Positions 34,269-44,559 of a stretch of 64,000 bases of DNA are shown here, piece by piece. The stretch is from Ligula intestinalis (Eukaryota; Platyhelminthes; Cestoda; Diphyllobothriidea; Diphyllobothriidae), in contig JAYGXS010000004.1 of assembly GCA_036362985.1 (NCBI GenBank), positions 24,909,254 through 24,973,253 on the forward strand, read 5' to 3'. Numbering within the stretch: the first letter of the stretch is position 1; every line of letters begins with the position of its first letter. A model generated the notes under the pieces. It was not told where the DNA came from. It did not search any database and worked only from the letters and a program-made list of their open reading frames with translations. The translations under genes were made by a program, and so were the position numbers.

Positions 34269-34644
34269 GAGAAGAAGAAGAAGAAGAAGAAGAAGAAGGC
34301 TCGATCGCTGGGACAATATGTTTATTCGCCTGACGTTTCGATATCCGTCGCGGATTCGTCATCAGAGACATGAGTAGCAGAAAGGTTAAGTATGNNNNNN
34401 NNNNNNNNNNNNNNNNNNNNNNNNNNNNNNNNNNNNNNNNNNNNNNNNNNNNNNNNNNNNNNNNNNNNNNNNNNNNNNNNNNNNNNNNNNNNNNCATACT
34501 TAACCTTTCTGCTACTCATGTCTCTGATGACGAATCCGCGATGGATATCGAAACGTCAGGCGAATAAACATATTGTCCAAGCGATCGAGTCTTCTTCTTC
34601 TTCTCACTTGCTTCCTGGGACACGGATGTTCGCTTGTATTGGCA
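34269..34644. mobile_element. Penelope-like foldback element with inverted pLTR arms
   Basis: Left arm (34269-34394): gagaag(GAA)n, then gctcgatcgctgggacaata, atatgtttattcgcctgacg and the core up to ggttaagtatg. After the N run, the right arm (34495-34605) is the reverse complement of the left arm with two or three substitutions. A one-sided tail follows (ttgcttcctgggacacggat to ttggca). The same words bound the coding Penelope copy at 49.3-51.4 kb, which identifies the family. A 13-bp duplication flanks the whole. The arms carry AATAAA in the right-arm sense. Confidence 0.85.
34395..34494. other. Assembly gap (100 N) at the centre of an inverted repeat
   Basis: Exactly 100 Ns. The bases on either side (ggttaagtatg / catacttaacc) are reverse complements, so assembly stopped at a palindrome. 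The missing centre could be nothing or a whole coding element. Confidence 0.97.
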
Positions 34645-34657
34645 AGTGACAACAGTT
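34645..34657 (+). repeat. Target-site duplication, right
   Basis: Exact copy of 34256-34268. Confidence 0.85.
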
Positions 34658-34749
34658 TTAGCCTGAACACAACTTTTCACTTACATTCTTCCCAGCCCAC
34701 AGCCCAGATGCGAAGCAAATATGTTATTTGAACTGGTCTAATAATTGTC

Positions 34750-35040
34750 AATGTTGGCACTCCTGATGAACTTTCACCGACCGCTACCGGAACTCACTCG
34801 TTCCACTCTGCCTTGGGTCTTACTTTTCAGGCCCTGACCGCAGCTGCAGCAGCTAGCAGTCTAGACCAGTCGTATTTCCTGCAAAGACAAGGGAAACTGG
34901 AGTGGTCATTTTGTACCTTATGACTGGTCGTTAGCCAGCCACACCCAACCCCAAGTAGTGCACCACCCGAAGCTCGAACCCGCGACCTTTTCAACCGGAG
35001 TCTAAAGCTCTAACCATTGAGTCACGAGCTCGTTGTCCTG
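34750..35040 (-). repeat. tRNA-derived SINE
   Basis: The minus-strand head near 35030-34965 has a box A-like gtgactcaatggttagagc and a box B-like gcgggttcgagcttcgg. The body shares ccaaccccaagtagtg, gactggtcgttagcc, ctggagtggtcattt and the actcactcgttccactctgcc segment with 5990-6280. Same family and orientation as that copy. Confidence 0.78.
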
Positions 35041-35053
35041 CCGGTTTGGGTTT

Positions 35054-35372
35054 TGTTATGGAGACGAGAAGTGCACGCTATTTGAGTCTTGGCCGCAGGC
35101 CGGCCGCGCACTACCCGAGCACACATGACGCCCGCGCACGCGTGCACTGTAGATGTCCTAGAAACGTCTCGCAGCATGGAGAACCACGAATCCCCCTTGC
35201 ATGCGATTGGTCAGGACTAGTCTAGAAGGACCAAAGCCTTATAATAGGCTGTGGTGGACACGCTACTTCCATTCCTTTGTCTCTGTACCGTGCTGAATAA
35301 AGGCTTCCTATCCGAACCGCTCTCTTGGCTTCTTATGCCTACTAGTCGGGTCCGAAATACTGAGCTGTAACA
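35054..35372 (+). mobile_element. LTR of a retrotransposon with adjoining primer-binding site
   Basis: Starts TGTTATGG and ends CTGTAACA, so the ends are the short inverted pair TGTTA/TAACA. It contains a TATA-like ttataatag (35240), then gaataaaggc (35293) as a poly(A) signal in the expected order. Directly after the end comes actggcgacgccgaac, a typical primer-binding-site start of Ty3/gypsy-type elements (TGGCGAC...). No gag or pol follows, so this is a 5' LTR with a fragment of leader or a broken element. Confidence 0.75.
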
Positions 35373-35830
35373 ACTGGCGACGCCGAACTATCTGGGCTAC
35401 AACAGGTTTGACACGCGTTGCTTAACCTTCACCGAGAAATGAGACCCAAGGCAAAGCAGAAAGAGTGGGTTCCGTTAGTGGTCGGTCGATGTTTAGAAAT
35501 GCTATGTTCTAGTACAAAATGGAAAATTCCGAATAAGTGAAAAATCTGTAGCACCGAGTAAACGACAACGACTGCCCTTATCTCCTTCGCGAAGCTTGCT
35601 CCTAACCTAGCCCGACCGCGAGTTAACTCCAACCTATGGTAGCTACCCTATCTCATGAAATCCGAGGACCTGTACAAGAAGCTCTTTGTAACGCAAAAGC
35701 AGACCCAATTGCGTCCCCCAAAGTCTTACAGTAGTAAAAACGAGACATATTACGTTTGAAGTAACAATGTATTACCGACAAAGACGGGACAATCCACGAA
35801 GGCATTTTCTGCCTAATTAGGCGTTATCAG
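35373..35830 (+). other. Leader remnant and non-coding stretch
   Basis: Follows the LTR; the primer-binding-site-like sequence is at 35375-35390. No gag-like frame is seen. Confidence 0.4.
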
Positions 35831-35950
35831 GTGGTGATACCCCCAGCTCCAGTGTAGCAGCGGAAATTGCTGCCACACCAAAGTTCCGAATTCACGTTTC
35901 TCCGGCCAGGCGCGAACGCTCTTACCATTGAGCCACGAGTCCGCCGTCTT
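35831..35950 (-). repeat. tRNA-like SINE head, diverged
   Basis: The minus strand reads cgtggctcaatggtaagagc (box A type), then a ggcgcctggccgg region and a damaged box B (acgtgaattcggaac). Upstream on plus, atacccccagctccag probably belongs to its body. Confidence 0.5.
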
Positions 35951-37019
35951 TAAATATAGATAAAACCGTTTCTTGCACAAAACCGGTTATATAAAACACC
36001 CTAAGTAGAATTACGTTCAAAAATAATACTTTTGTAAAAGTTTCCGATGCATATACTCCCATATTAAGCGCACTGTACAGTACAGCTTTTACCAAACAGC
36101 CTGAAATTTGAGTATATATTTCAGCATGGTTTCACGAGAATTGTCAATTACTTCTTCGTTGCATACATTGTTTGAGAGACGTTAAACTTTGATAGCCGCG
36201 ATTTCGCTTTATTGTGCCGAGTAGGACGTCACAGGAGTAAGGGCCACATGGGATATTCTGGACACTGACTCATAAATTTAAATTGAATTATCAGGTGCAG
36301 TCGTAAACATATTATTTTGTGTACTTTAGATCAAATTTTCTTCCGTCACAATTCTTTGTATTTATTGTTGTTGTTGTTTTTGTTGTAGTTAAATTATGGC
36401 GATCTTCTGATCGTTCTTGAAATAGTGATAAACACTTTGTGCTTTTCAGTATGTTCAGTCAATTGTCCACAAATAAAGATTCTTTTCTATCGATTGATAA
36501 AAACCTACTTAAACACACTCACCTTAATAGTCAATTTTTGCATATTCTTTCTCAGGCAACTTTCTGTTTGGATCATGATTTTAGAAGCCCCCAAACATGT
36601 CAACCCACTGCCGAGAGAAATGCATGTCCACAACAAGAGTCCCACACAAATATGCCCGAGATCATTTTCAACTATAAGGTACCTTTTGAAAAAGCGCTTT
36701 TATTAGATACTTAGACGTAAAATCTCTTAATCGTTTTACCTTTGTTGAAAGTTAAGTCAGCATAAAAATGATAAATCTTGAGACATTTTTCGGACTCTCT
36801 TAAAATAAAGGATAAACCTGCTAAAATGAAAGGGCTTTCTTTGCCGTGTAAATTGGAGCACTTTTCGCTATAATTGTTTACTTTTAGCTCCCGTCCTAAG
36901 ATTGCAAAGATCCTACAGAGTGGCAGAATATATGCTAAGATTTTGTGAATATTGATAATCTTTTGCACGTCTCGTTTAAATTTTCCGTATTTGTTCAGAC
37001 TTAACTGTACATAAAAATG
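35951..37019. other. AT-rich non-coding stretch
   Basis: Two overlapping plus frames at 36425-36714 and a minus frame at 36711-37028 show no domain. Confidence 0.35.
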
Positions 37020-37620
37020 ATTGGACATTTTCGCAGATGGCTCGGCAGATAAAAGTGAGGGTATGTCGCAGGTGCTGCATGCTTTCTACGGCCTTCATTT
37101 TCGGTGTCTTAAAACACACTTTAACTGTACAAGTCTATTGCTAAACTGCTTAATTGTATGGCCAAAACCCACTAGATTTACAAAATATAATTTTTTAAAC
37201 TAAACCCATCCTTCTTTTCCCGGAAACAATGCGATTGTTCAAACTTCCACTTGGTTGATTTTTATGAGCGCACAACAAAACATTCCGTTCTTTGGAAAGA
37301 CGTTACTTAAACTTCTCTGGCTTATATTAATGTTCTTTGATGGTAAAACTCGCAAAAACAAGAGGTTTTGACCTGCAGCGTTTGATAGCGTAGGCACTTC
37401 CTTGGATATCAAGAAACATTCGATTTGCTCCTTGTGGCCCATTTGTCCTTAAATACACTAATGTAAATTGAACTCATTTATAGTAGCCAACTTTTCGCGT
37501 CTCAAATCAATTCAAGAATCAAAAATTATAATCCCCGGGTGTATGTTAAACCAACCCCTTAAATTTTTGTCCGTCATGTTTCATGAGTTAGGCGAACTTC
37601 TGTATGGCGAAGATTTTATA
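37020..37620. repeat. Diverged direct duplication, left copy
   Basis: Ordered shared words with 38140-39330: ggcagataaaagtgaggg/ggcagagaaaagtgatgg, attttcggtgtcttaaaac, cagcgtttgatagcg, ccttggatatcaagaaac and cgtctcaaatcaattcaa. The right copy is interrupted by about 600 bases of GC-rich sequence. Confidence 0.6.
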
Positions 37621-38139
37621 CCGTACTCCCGACACACGTACTAGCTAAAAGGCCAGACACATGTTTCGTTGCGGTTTCTGCTGCTGCGTGATACAGCAAA
37701 GAGGGGTTCTGCTCCTTAGCGGTTTCCTCAGCGTTCCAGCTAGCAACGATGTCGGGAGTACTTCATAACATCTTTCCTATATTAAATATATAGTGCTTTT
37801 AGTATAACTTGTTTTTAGAATGGACATTTGCGTGGTTATTCCATAAAATTTGCTCATCTTCGACTGAATATTCATAGAAATTTCGGTTCTGACCGTAAAA
37901 ATTCATGTTCCAGTCCCCTACCTCCAAGGCATGCACTTAATAATGTCCAAAATTAGTTTCTCAAATCTACTTTATGCATACATCGATCGGAAAATATAAC
38001 CATATAATTGGCACAGTGATGTCAAGGTATTGACAATCAGTATGTAAAGAATTATATTCTTCAGAAATATTTTAAAAAACTATTTTCTGAATCTCGTGAC
38101 AAAGTAAATGTCTGCTTTTGCCATACTTGTAGCCAACAG

Positions 38140-39330
38140 GAGGAAAAGACGTGGCAGAGAAAAGTGATGGCATGTCACGGGTAATCATATGTATGCCTGT
38201 TTACAGTCACTATTTTCGGTGTGGTAAAACAAACTACGGCTGCACCTGTCAGGGCCTAACTCAATGGCATGCGCACACAGCCCTGACGAGTCGTCCCCAC
38301 GGCAAGCGACCAGTTCGCTCACACACACGATGCACGTGATGATGCCGCGCGCAGCTGCAGCCGGACGCCGGACTCTAACGCGCCAGCTGCATGAGTCATG
38401 AAGCCAATGAAGTCGCCCCTTACTTGAGCCCACGATTTGATTGGTCCAATTGGATATGGCTTGTACAGGCGTTCGCTTGCCTTTAGTATGCTGTACTAGG
38501 CTTGCTTTAAGGCTTCGACTTTTGTGCTCTTCTTGTTGTGCTCTTCCTTGGGGGATCATACAAGGGGTAACGTAGACGGCGATATCACAGTTTTTGGTCA
38601 CATTCCCAACAGCACCAGTATACTGTTGGTTTTGTGGCAAAAACGCGTACCAGATTTCCAAAGGAGATATTTTTCAACTGAATGCGCTCCTCTTTTCTAA
38701 AAAAAAATGCAACTTGTCATACTTGCATGTATCTGATTTTCATGAAGGCTAAACTCTTACACAAGCCCTGTCCCTTTCGTGGCCGACGCCGATGCCAGGT
38801 GACGATAGCACATCGCCCCCAGCCACGAGTGGCAGTCGGTCACCCAACACGCTGACCACTTGCGCAGACTGACAAAGTCCGTAGTGGCCAAAAGGCGCCT
38901 ACCTAAGACAATTATTGATTTTTATAGACGTTCAAATGTTCATTGCTTGCAAAGTTAGAGGCCTGACGAAGAGTTGCCGAAAAACATGTTGTGCCTGCTA
39001 CACTGAATTTCAAAAAGATATCTTCAAGAAACTTATGATTTATATTTATTTTATTGTATAGTACGACGTACATACACAAGACACTTTGATCCACAGCGTT
39101 CAATATCGCATGAAATACCTTGGATCTCAAGAAACTTTGGATTTTGCCAAACGCTGTCCATATTTTCCGTCAATATACTGATCTGAACGGAACTCTTCAC
39201 TAGGAAACAACATTTTACGTCTCAAGTCGATTCAATAGACAAAATAAATAACCTCAAATGTATGTTCAACACCCTCAAAATTCAGTCGGTACATTTCATG
39301 AGTTAAGCAATCTACTACATGTTCGAAAGG
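38140..39330. repeat. Diverged direct duplication, right copy, with insertion
   Basis: Partner of 37020-37620. Homology runs 38140-38240 and again about 38920-39320. The intervening GC-rich 38250-38900 has LTR- or promoter-like words (tgattggtccaatt) and a 158-codon minus frame without a recognisable domain, and is probably an insertion. Confidence 0.55.
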
Positions 39331-40336
39331 CGTTTTGTATCTCGAAATATTCAAAAGTAAACTATCCATAATTAATAATGATAAAAGCTCAATCCGCATG
39401 TTTGCTCCTAAACATACAATAATTGTGATCTCATGTTATGGTAACCGAATTTGTGATTTTTTTCGTTTTAAAAATATTATTTAAGTAAGGATTTAATATT
39501 GATTATCGCGTACTATGATTCCAAAATATTTCTGTCACTTCCGCGTGCCAACTTTTTAACGAACTTCTTTTCAATGGCTTGGAAAACCTACCTTCTGTAC
39601 TAAATGCCCACTTAATTATCATACAATCTTATCATCGTTCTTCGATAGTCAAATGTGTTTTATAGAAAAAATGCACAAAAATAAGCTTTCTTGTCCTTAT
39701 GCAGTATACACTCACGTCTTTAAATATTATACTTGATGAAAGGATATTTTTCGAGTTGAAACAAGTTTCTTATTATGCGAATCGTTCATTAATAAGGCAC
39801 CGTATCTGTCAATTTATGAATTTTCCTTATCTACAACATGGTACGGTAAAAGTCTTGATTCGAGTGCAATACGCTTACTTTGCCTAACTGTCTACTTATT
39901 TCATAGTAGTAAGCATGATCTCTCACCATATAGGTACGAGACGGTCCATCCACACTGCATCCACGTTAGCCTGGTTTTATTTTGGTGTATTTTTTAGTTT
40001 CTTGAGTTTAGTTCAGCTTTGTTTTAGTTCTTAGCGCTGTTCTTATTTCCTACTGATATCATTTTTCCTTTTAATTATCGCGCGCTTTTTATCGCCAAAC
40101 ATGATGCTATTTAAGTAATGGTTCTTGTTATTTTCTAGTTTTAAACACTCCAATTTTTAATTATTTTTCGTCGTCGATTATCCATGGTCCCTCTTCATCA
40201 CACAATTTCATGCGCATTATGTGATTTATTCCTCATAGCATTAAGAATGTGTGAAGTTCCTTGCACAAAATGTAAACAGCATATGGTTTTGAAACCCAGA
40301 ATTTAATAAGGTCAAGTACAAAAGAATTCGGCAATT
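39331..40336. other. AT-rich non-coding stretch
   Basis: About 1 kb with no supported feature. Confidence 0.4.
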
Positions 40337-40349
40337 GATAAAGGTTTCC
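40337..40349 (+). repeat. Target-site duplication, left, of the 40-kb Penelope foldback
   Basis: gataaaggtttcc, exact copy at 40441-40453. Confidence 0.88.
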
Positions 40350-40440
40350 AATACAAGCGAACATCCGTGTCCCAGGAAGCAATTAAGAAGAAGAAGAAGA
40401 CTCGATCGATCGATCACGATCGAGTCTTCTTCTTCTTCTC
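40350..40440. mobile_element. Minimal Penelope-like foldback (91 bp)
   Basis: The tail (aatacaagcgaacatccgtg to gaagcaatt) is on the left, then agaagaagaagactcgatcg, a short spacer, and the inverted arm cgatcgagtcttcttcttct. It is only tail plus the outer ends of the arms, yet it has a perfect 13-bp target duplication, so it inserted as a unit or shrank internally afterwards. Confidence 0.85.
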
Positions 40441-40453
40441 GATAAAGGTTTCC
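40441..40453 (+). repeat. Target-site duplication, right
   Basis: Exact copy of 40337-40349. Confidence 0.88.
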
Positions 40454-40781
40454 TTAAGCTGAAAGATAACCCTTCTTTAGGAACAAAGCTTAGCGCAAGC
40501 TTAAAAATTCTAAGGATTTTACTGATTTTTTAATTTCGTGAGTTAATAAGATATATAATGGGATCCCGGCCCCATGGTGATCTACATAACACAAAGATGG
40601 ACCTCCGTTACCCGTACCAAAAAATATTGTATGAGTTTTGGACTTTAACTACAGCTCATCATCCAAGGCGAAGACAGGACTACCAATTGCATTGTATATA
40701 CCACTTTTCTCTCGACAACTTGAAAGCAGTTGTTGGCTATCAAGAATTGCGCACTTAAGTTGTACTAGCCTGACGTGAACT

Positions 40782-41202
40782 TATAGGTGTTAAGGCTGAG
40801 ACACTTAAACCTAACACCTACAATCCTCGAAGCCCGACTCCTTAGGAGATGGGAAAAGTCTTGGGAAGGCCAGACTAGAAGGAAGAGTTTATTGTGTACA
40901 CAATGGAACGGAGAGTTAGATGGAGAGAATGTTGACTCGCGGAGTAGTGCGTCCGTTCCCTATTCGGGTGGGCTCCGGAGTGAATAGAGCATCAGGAATT
41001 GCTGGCAAATGCTTTGTCCCGGGAGCCAATGGGGCTGCTGATGTCTAGATTAGCGTGGGCCAATGAAAGCCTGGGCCGATGACAGCGTGGGCCAATGACT
41101 GTTAGAAGCTAGCCCCAAGAGGTGGTAGGCACACAGGCAGGCTAGATAAGTCATGCGTCAGCGTCTAGTCTTGGGTTCCAAGTGGCTGCTAGGGCCACTA
41201 CA
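40782..41202 (-). repeat. 3' LTR (421 bp)
   Basis: Plus-strand start tataggtgttaagg, end gggccactaca. Sense (minus) runs TGTAGTGG...CCTATA and contains cacaataaactc, with AATAAA as poly(A) signal. Two agcgtgggccaatga-type units supply ATTGG boxes on the sense strand. Confidence 0.85.
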
Positions 41203-41916
41203 AGTGCTCCCCTCAAAGACCGAAGTCCATTGATGAAAGAAGTGGAACGAAGGAAGGTTAGTAAAGGATAAGGAAGGAGGTACGTACCAACGGCAGGGTT
41301 CGACCAGCTTGCGCTCGAGTGGTTAGCTTGCGAGAGCCAGATTGAAGGGACAGTTGTGGCCTGCATGAGCTTCTATGGCTGGCATGCGAGAGGCTGGGTA
41401 GTGCCGCCAGTGCCGCTTGGGAGGAGGAAAGGTCTTCTCGCGTCCGCGTGGGCAACTGGGTCTGCGGTAGGAGGAAAGTTATCGACTACACGTGCATCGG
41501 CATCTTGTAGGAGATTAATTATCTCGACTACCTAGGAGGGAGGTTGATTGGCTGCTTTGAACTTCGATGGCAAATCAGTATGCCATGTTGGTGCTCGCTG
41601 ACAGGAGGAAAGGGGCACCGTTGGCAGTAGAAGTAGTATGAGAGTTTGGAATGGAGGTCTGGGTATTGGCACTCATAGCGGGAAAGTGCTCCATGCGATG
41701 GGGAAGGAACCAGAGCCTAAGGTCCGTGGGCTGTGAGCGATGGAGCATCTCCCTCTTGCTTAACGACAGGGTGTCGATAATGAAATTATCCATTTCGTGG
41801 CCAAATGAGATGACACAGGAGAAATTTAGTTGAAGGTGAGGGAGGTCTGATGATGATTGAGCTCGGCCACATCAGAAGTTTAGTTGAGAGTTCATCTCAC
41901 GATTGGGGTCACCAGT
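41203..41916 (-). other. Internal region of the deleted LTR element
   Basis: 714 bases: primer-binding site at 41905-41914, leader and possible gag remnant (minus frame 41793-41575, no recognised motif), and polypurine tract near 41205-41220. Enzyme domains are absent. Confidence 0.7.
41905..41914 (-). promoter_or_regulatory. Primer-binding site (tRNA-Trp type)
   Basis: Minus-strand TGGTGACCCC followed by caatcgtgag. The start is the CsRn1-type primer site; similarity falls off after ten bases. Confidence 0.7.
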
Positions 41917-42354
41917 TATAGGAGTTAAGGTTAAGTTGGTTAATCCTTGCACCTACAATCTTCCAGACCCTGGTTTCTTAGGAGATAGGAGAAGTCTTGG
42001 GAAGGCCAGATTAGAAGGAAGAGTTTATTGTGTACACAATGGAACGGAGATTTAGATGGAGAGAATGTTGACTCGCGGAGTAGTGCGTCCGTTCCCTATT
42101 CTGGTCGGCTCCGGAGTGAATAGAGCATCAGGAATTGCTGGCGAATGCTTTGTCCCGGGAGCCAATGGGGCTGCTGATGTCTAGATTAGCGTGGGCCAAT
42201 GAAAGCTTGGGCCGATGACAGCGTGGGCCAATGACAGCGTGGGCCAATGACTGTTAGCACCTAGCCCCAAGAGGCGGCGGGCACACAGGCAGGCTAGATG
42301 AGTCATGCGTCAGCGTCTAGTCTTGGGTTCCAAGTGGCTGCTAGGGCCACTACA
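41917..42354 (-). repeat. 5' LTR (438 bp)
   Basis: Nearly identical to the 3' LTR except for its plus-strand left end (tataggagttaagg) and one extra 16-base unit (agcgtgggccaatgac). High similarity implies fairly recent insertion relative to other elements here. Confidence 0.85.
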
Positions 42355-42943
42355 AACTCTCTTACCAACCTGTCATCTTTTCGTGCACTTGCCAACCCGA
42401 GAAGGCACCTTTTCAGGTCATGTGATTGGCCAAAGGAGTCTGTTCCATCTTAAAAGAGCTGAAACCTCCTGTGAGACAGAAAACCTGCTTTTCGAGTATC
42501 CGTCCGTATCCCGTGAGTATTGTCAAAATGAGCTCGTCACTGCCACACGTAGTTCCGTTGGTACGCGAGAAAAGTAGCCTAAACTTTAGATCTCATAGAT
42601 CCGCTGTCAGCCAGTGGTTCTGAGAAGAGCATTCGGTCACTGCTTGTCTACCACAGCTTGGAAGCATCTATAATTTTTACTGGCAGAGACAAGGATGACT
42701 AGCATGGACACTTCTAATAGGCTGAGGTAAACTAAGCAAAAAAATCAATACTCTAGTCGTCCTACTTTCTGTCGGTAAATAGCATATCAGCGTCCAAATT
42801 ATAAGGATTGTAGAGCTCACTAAACACCTAATGTTATCTAGTGTGCGGATGGCCTTACAAACTAGGAAGTTTGACAGGCCATAAAACCTTCTTATCCAAA
42901 AATAACGAGCGTGAGATCGAGCGGATAAAAACTGGGTAGAACT
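42355..42943. other. Non-coding stretch
   Basis: No supported exon or repeat; overlapping short frames only. Confidence 0.35.
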
Positions 42944-42955
42944 ACGAGTTTTTTG
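42944..42955 (+). repeat. Target-site duplication, left, of the 43-kb Penelope foldback
   Basis: acgagttttttg, matching acaagttttttg at 43076-43087 with one difference. Confidence 0.75.
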
Positions 42956-43075
42956 CCAATACAAGCGAACATGCGAGTCACAGGAAGTAACTGAGAAGAA
43001 CACGACTCGATCGCTGGGACAATACTTTTATTCGCCTGACGTTTCGAGATCCGCGTTCGAGTCGTCTTCTTCTCT
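42956..43075. mobile_element. Penelope-like foldback remnant (120 bp)
   Basis: The tail is on the left (ccaatacaagcgaacatgcg), then gagaagaacacgactcgatc, gctgggacaata and the conserved ttcgcctgacgtttcgagat, ending in a short inverted arm ttcgagtcgtcttcttctct. Same architecture as the copies at 34.3, 40.4 and 48.9 kb. The ribozyme-like core is cut before its CTGATGA end. Confidence 0.8.
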
Positions 43076-43087
43076 ACAAGTTTTTTG
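43076..43087 (+). repeat. Target-site duplication, right
   Basis: Eleven of twelve bases match 42944-42955. Confidence 0.75.
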
Positions 43088-44559
43088 TCGACATTAAAAT
43101 GTCTGGCTGTTATTAGCAGTTTGTCCATTAAAATTCGAAGAAAAGTAGGGGTGGCGTTTACCCATCTGCTGCGACTGTAAAAAGAAGCATGGACGCTCCG
43201 ATTTGCCATGAGGTCAGCTATGGGCGTTCGCATAATAATAAGCACCGCTTAGTTATTATGAAGCGGTGGCAGCTAGGTCAATTTCCTGCTAAATAACCAA
43301 AGGATTATGGCTTGTGCTCCGGCTTTTGATTGTCCGACGATGGCAGCTAATCCAGAGATTTCCGTTTTAGCCTGCCTCGTCTGTACCCGTGGGACTTCCG
43401 ATTATTCTGGTTCTTGCTCCAGAACGACGATGACTGTCTTGATGACCAGTCTTCATCACAGGCCTAGTGGACAATGGTCACGCTTGGAGTTTGTTTGCCG
43501 AAATATGATGTTGGTAAGTGTGACTGCCTACCGAAATGTGATCCTGTGTGAAACCTTCGTACCCCTGGCTGCAACTTGATAGTAGCACACTCTCATGCAA
43601 ATAGAAGCCACTCAAGAGAGTTGCGACTACCAGTCCACTCTGGCTCTCCCACCACACAGAGACTCTCCAGCTGCCTTGTTAGTGTTCTCTGATTGGTTAA
43701 ACAGCATGGCTTTTATGTTAGTCATGCAAAGGCTGAGAGTTGCCGACAGCACCTGCTCGATCTCACTAGATTTGTGTTGTCATTCCAGTTTTCATATCTG
43801 GCCTGGGGACATGATGTTGTAGAGTGCTACCTGCATCTTCCTGGATTATTTTAGGGATTTGGGATCTGCAGGGTGAGCTGTAGATAGAAAATACTGACAG
43901 TCCAACCCCGTTAGTAAAAGTTCAATTCGCTGACTACATGCGGCTAAGCATGATTCACTGACCTTGCTTGACTTCCAGCTCTCTTCAAAACGCCGTTACA
44001 GCCTCTCCGAGCTAACAGCCCTTAGATGGTACAGGTGGACAAACTAAGCCTGCTGGGGTCAACCAAGGGTTGTCCACCGCCTCCGGCGCCTACTATGATT
44101 GAACGGGGTGACATACAGACGGTTGTTGCTCGTGGAGATAAGAGCAATCGTAGGGTCACCTGTCCTTTCCCATGGCAACTGAGGATAACCGCCCTTTCGC
44201 GAAGCAAGATAAGTCGCATTAACTGGCACCTAAACTCCTAGTTGGCCAGCCCTGACAGACAGCCATTTTCCCACTTCAGCAAGCTGAACGCAAACGCGGT
44301 GACTTTCGCAGGAATTAGTCTTAAGTGATAGAAGAATTGCGCAGCATCTACCTTACTGCATCTTTCCTCACCAACTTGTGCCCGGTATCAAGACAGAGTT
44401 AAGAAGACCAGAAGCGAGATCGAGCGCAGAAAGTTTGCGCGGCTGAAACCGCCCTATGCGTACCGCCATTCGTGGCTCGGATACCAGCAGTGTGGGAGTG
44501 TTATGAAGACCGTATTGCGAAGGCGCCATTGCGGCCTGACTCCCAATTTGCCAGCCAGG
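43088..44559. other. Non-coding stretch
   Basis: About 1.5 kb. Frames at 43307-43579 and 43595-43822 lack a domain. Nothing else is recognised. Confidence 0.35.

Larger units (their letters stand above)
40782..42354 (-). mobile_element. Internally deleted LTR retrotransposon (CsRn1-like primer site)
   Basis: A complete small element: two direct LTRs (40782-41202 and 41917-42354) enclose 714 bases. Perfect 4-bp target duplication aact lies at 40778-40781 and 42355-42358. The sense strand is minus: the 5' LTR is the right one. Two bases past it lies TGGTGACCCC (complement of 41905-41914), the primer site matching the 3' end of tRNA-Trp used by the CsRn1/Kabuki group of Ty3/gypsy elements. A purine run (gaggggagcac, minus) precedes the 3' LTR. 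No protease, RT or integrase is present; a 72-codon minus frame (41793-41575) may be a gag remnant. It is non-autonomous, needing enzymes from a full copy. Confidence 0.85.

Noticed and set aside
34114..34649. Open frames crossing the N run (34114-34497, 34322-34519, 34370-34567, 34392-34649)
   Set aside because: They read through 100 unknown bases and the Penelope arms; there is no real coding evidence.
38185..38661. 158-codon minus-strand frame
   Set aside because: Low similarity to anything I recognise; it sits in a GC-rich insertion where long frames arise by composition. Kept only as part of the repeat description.
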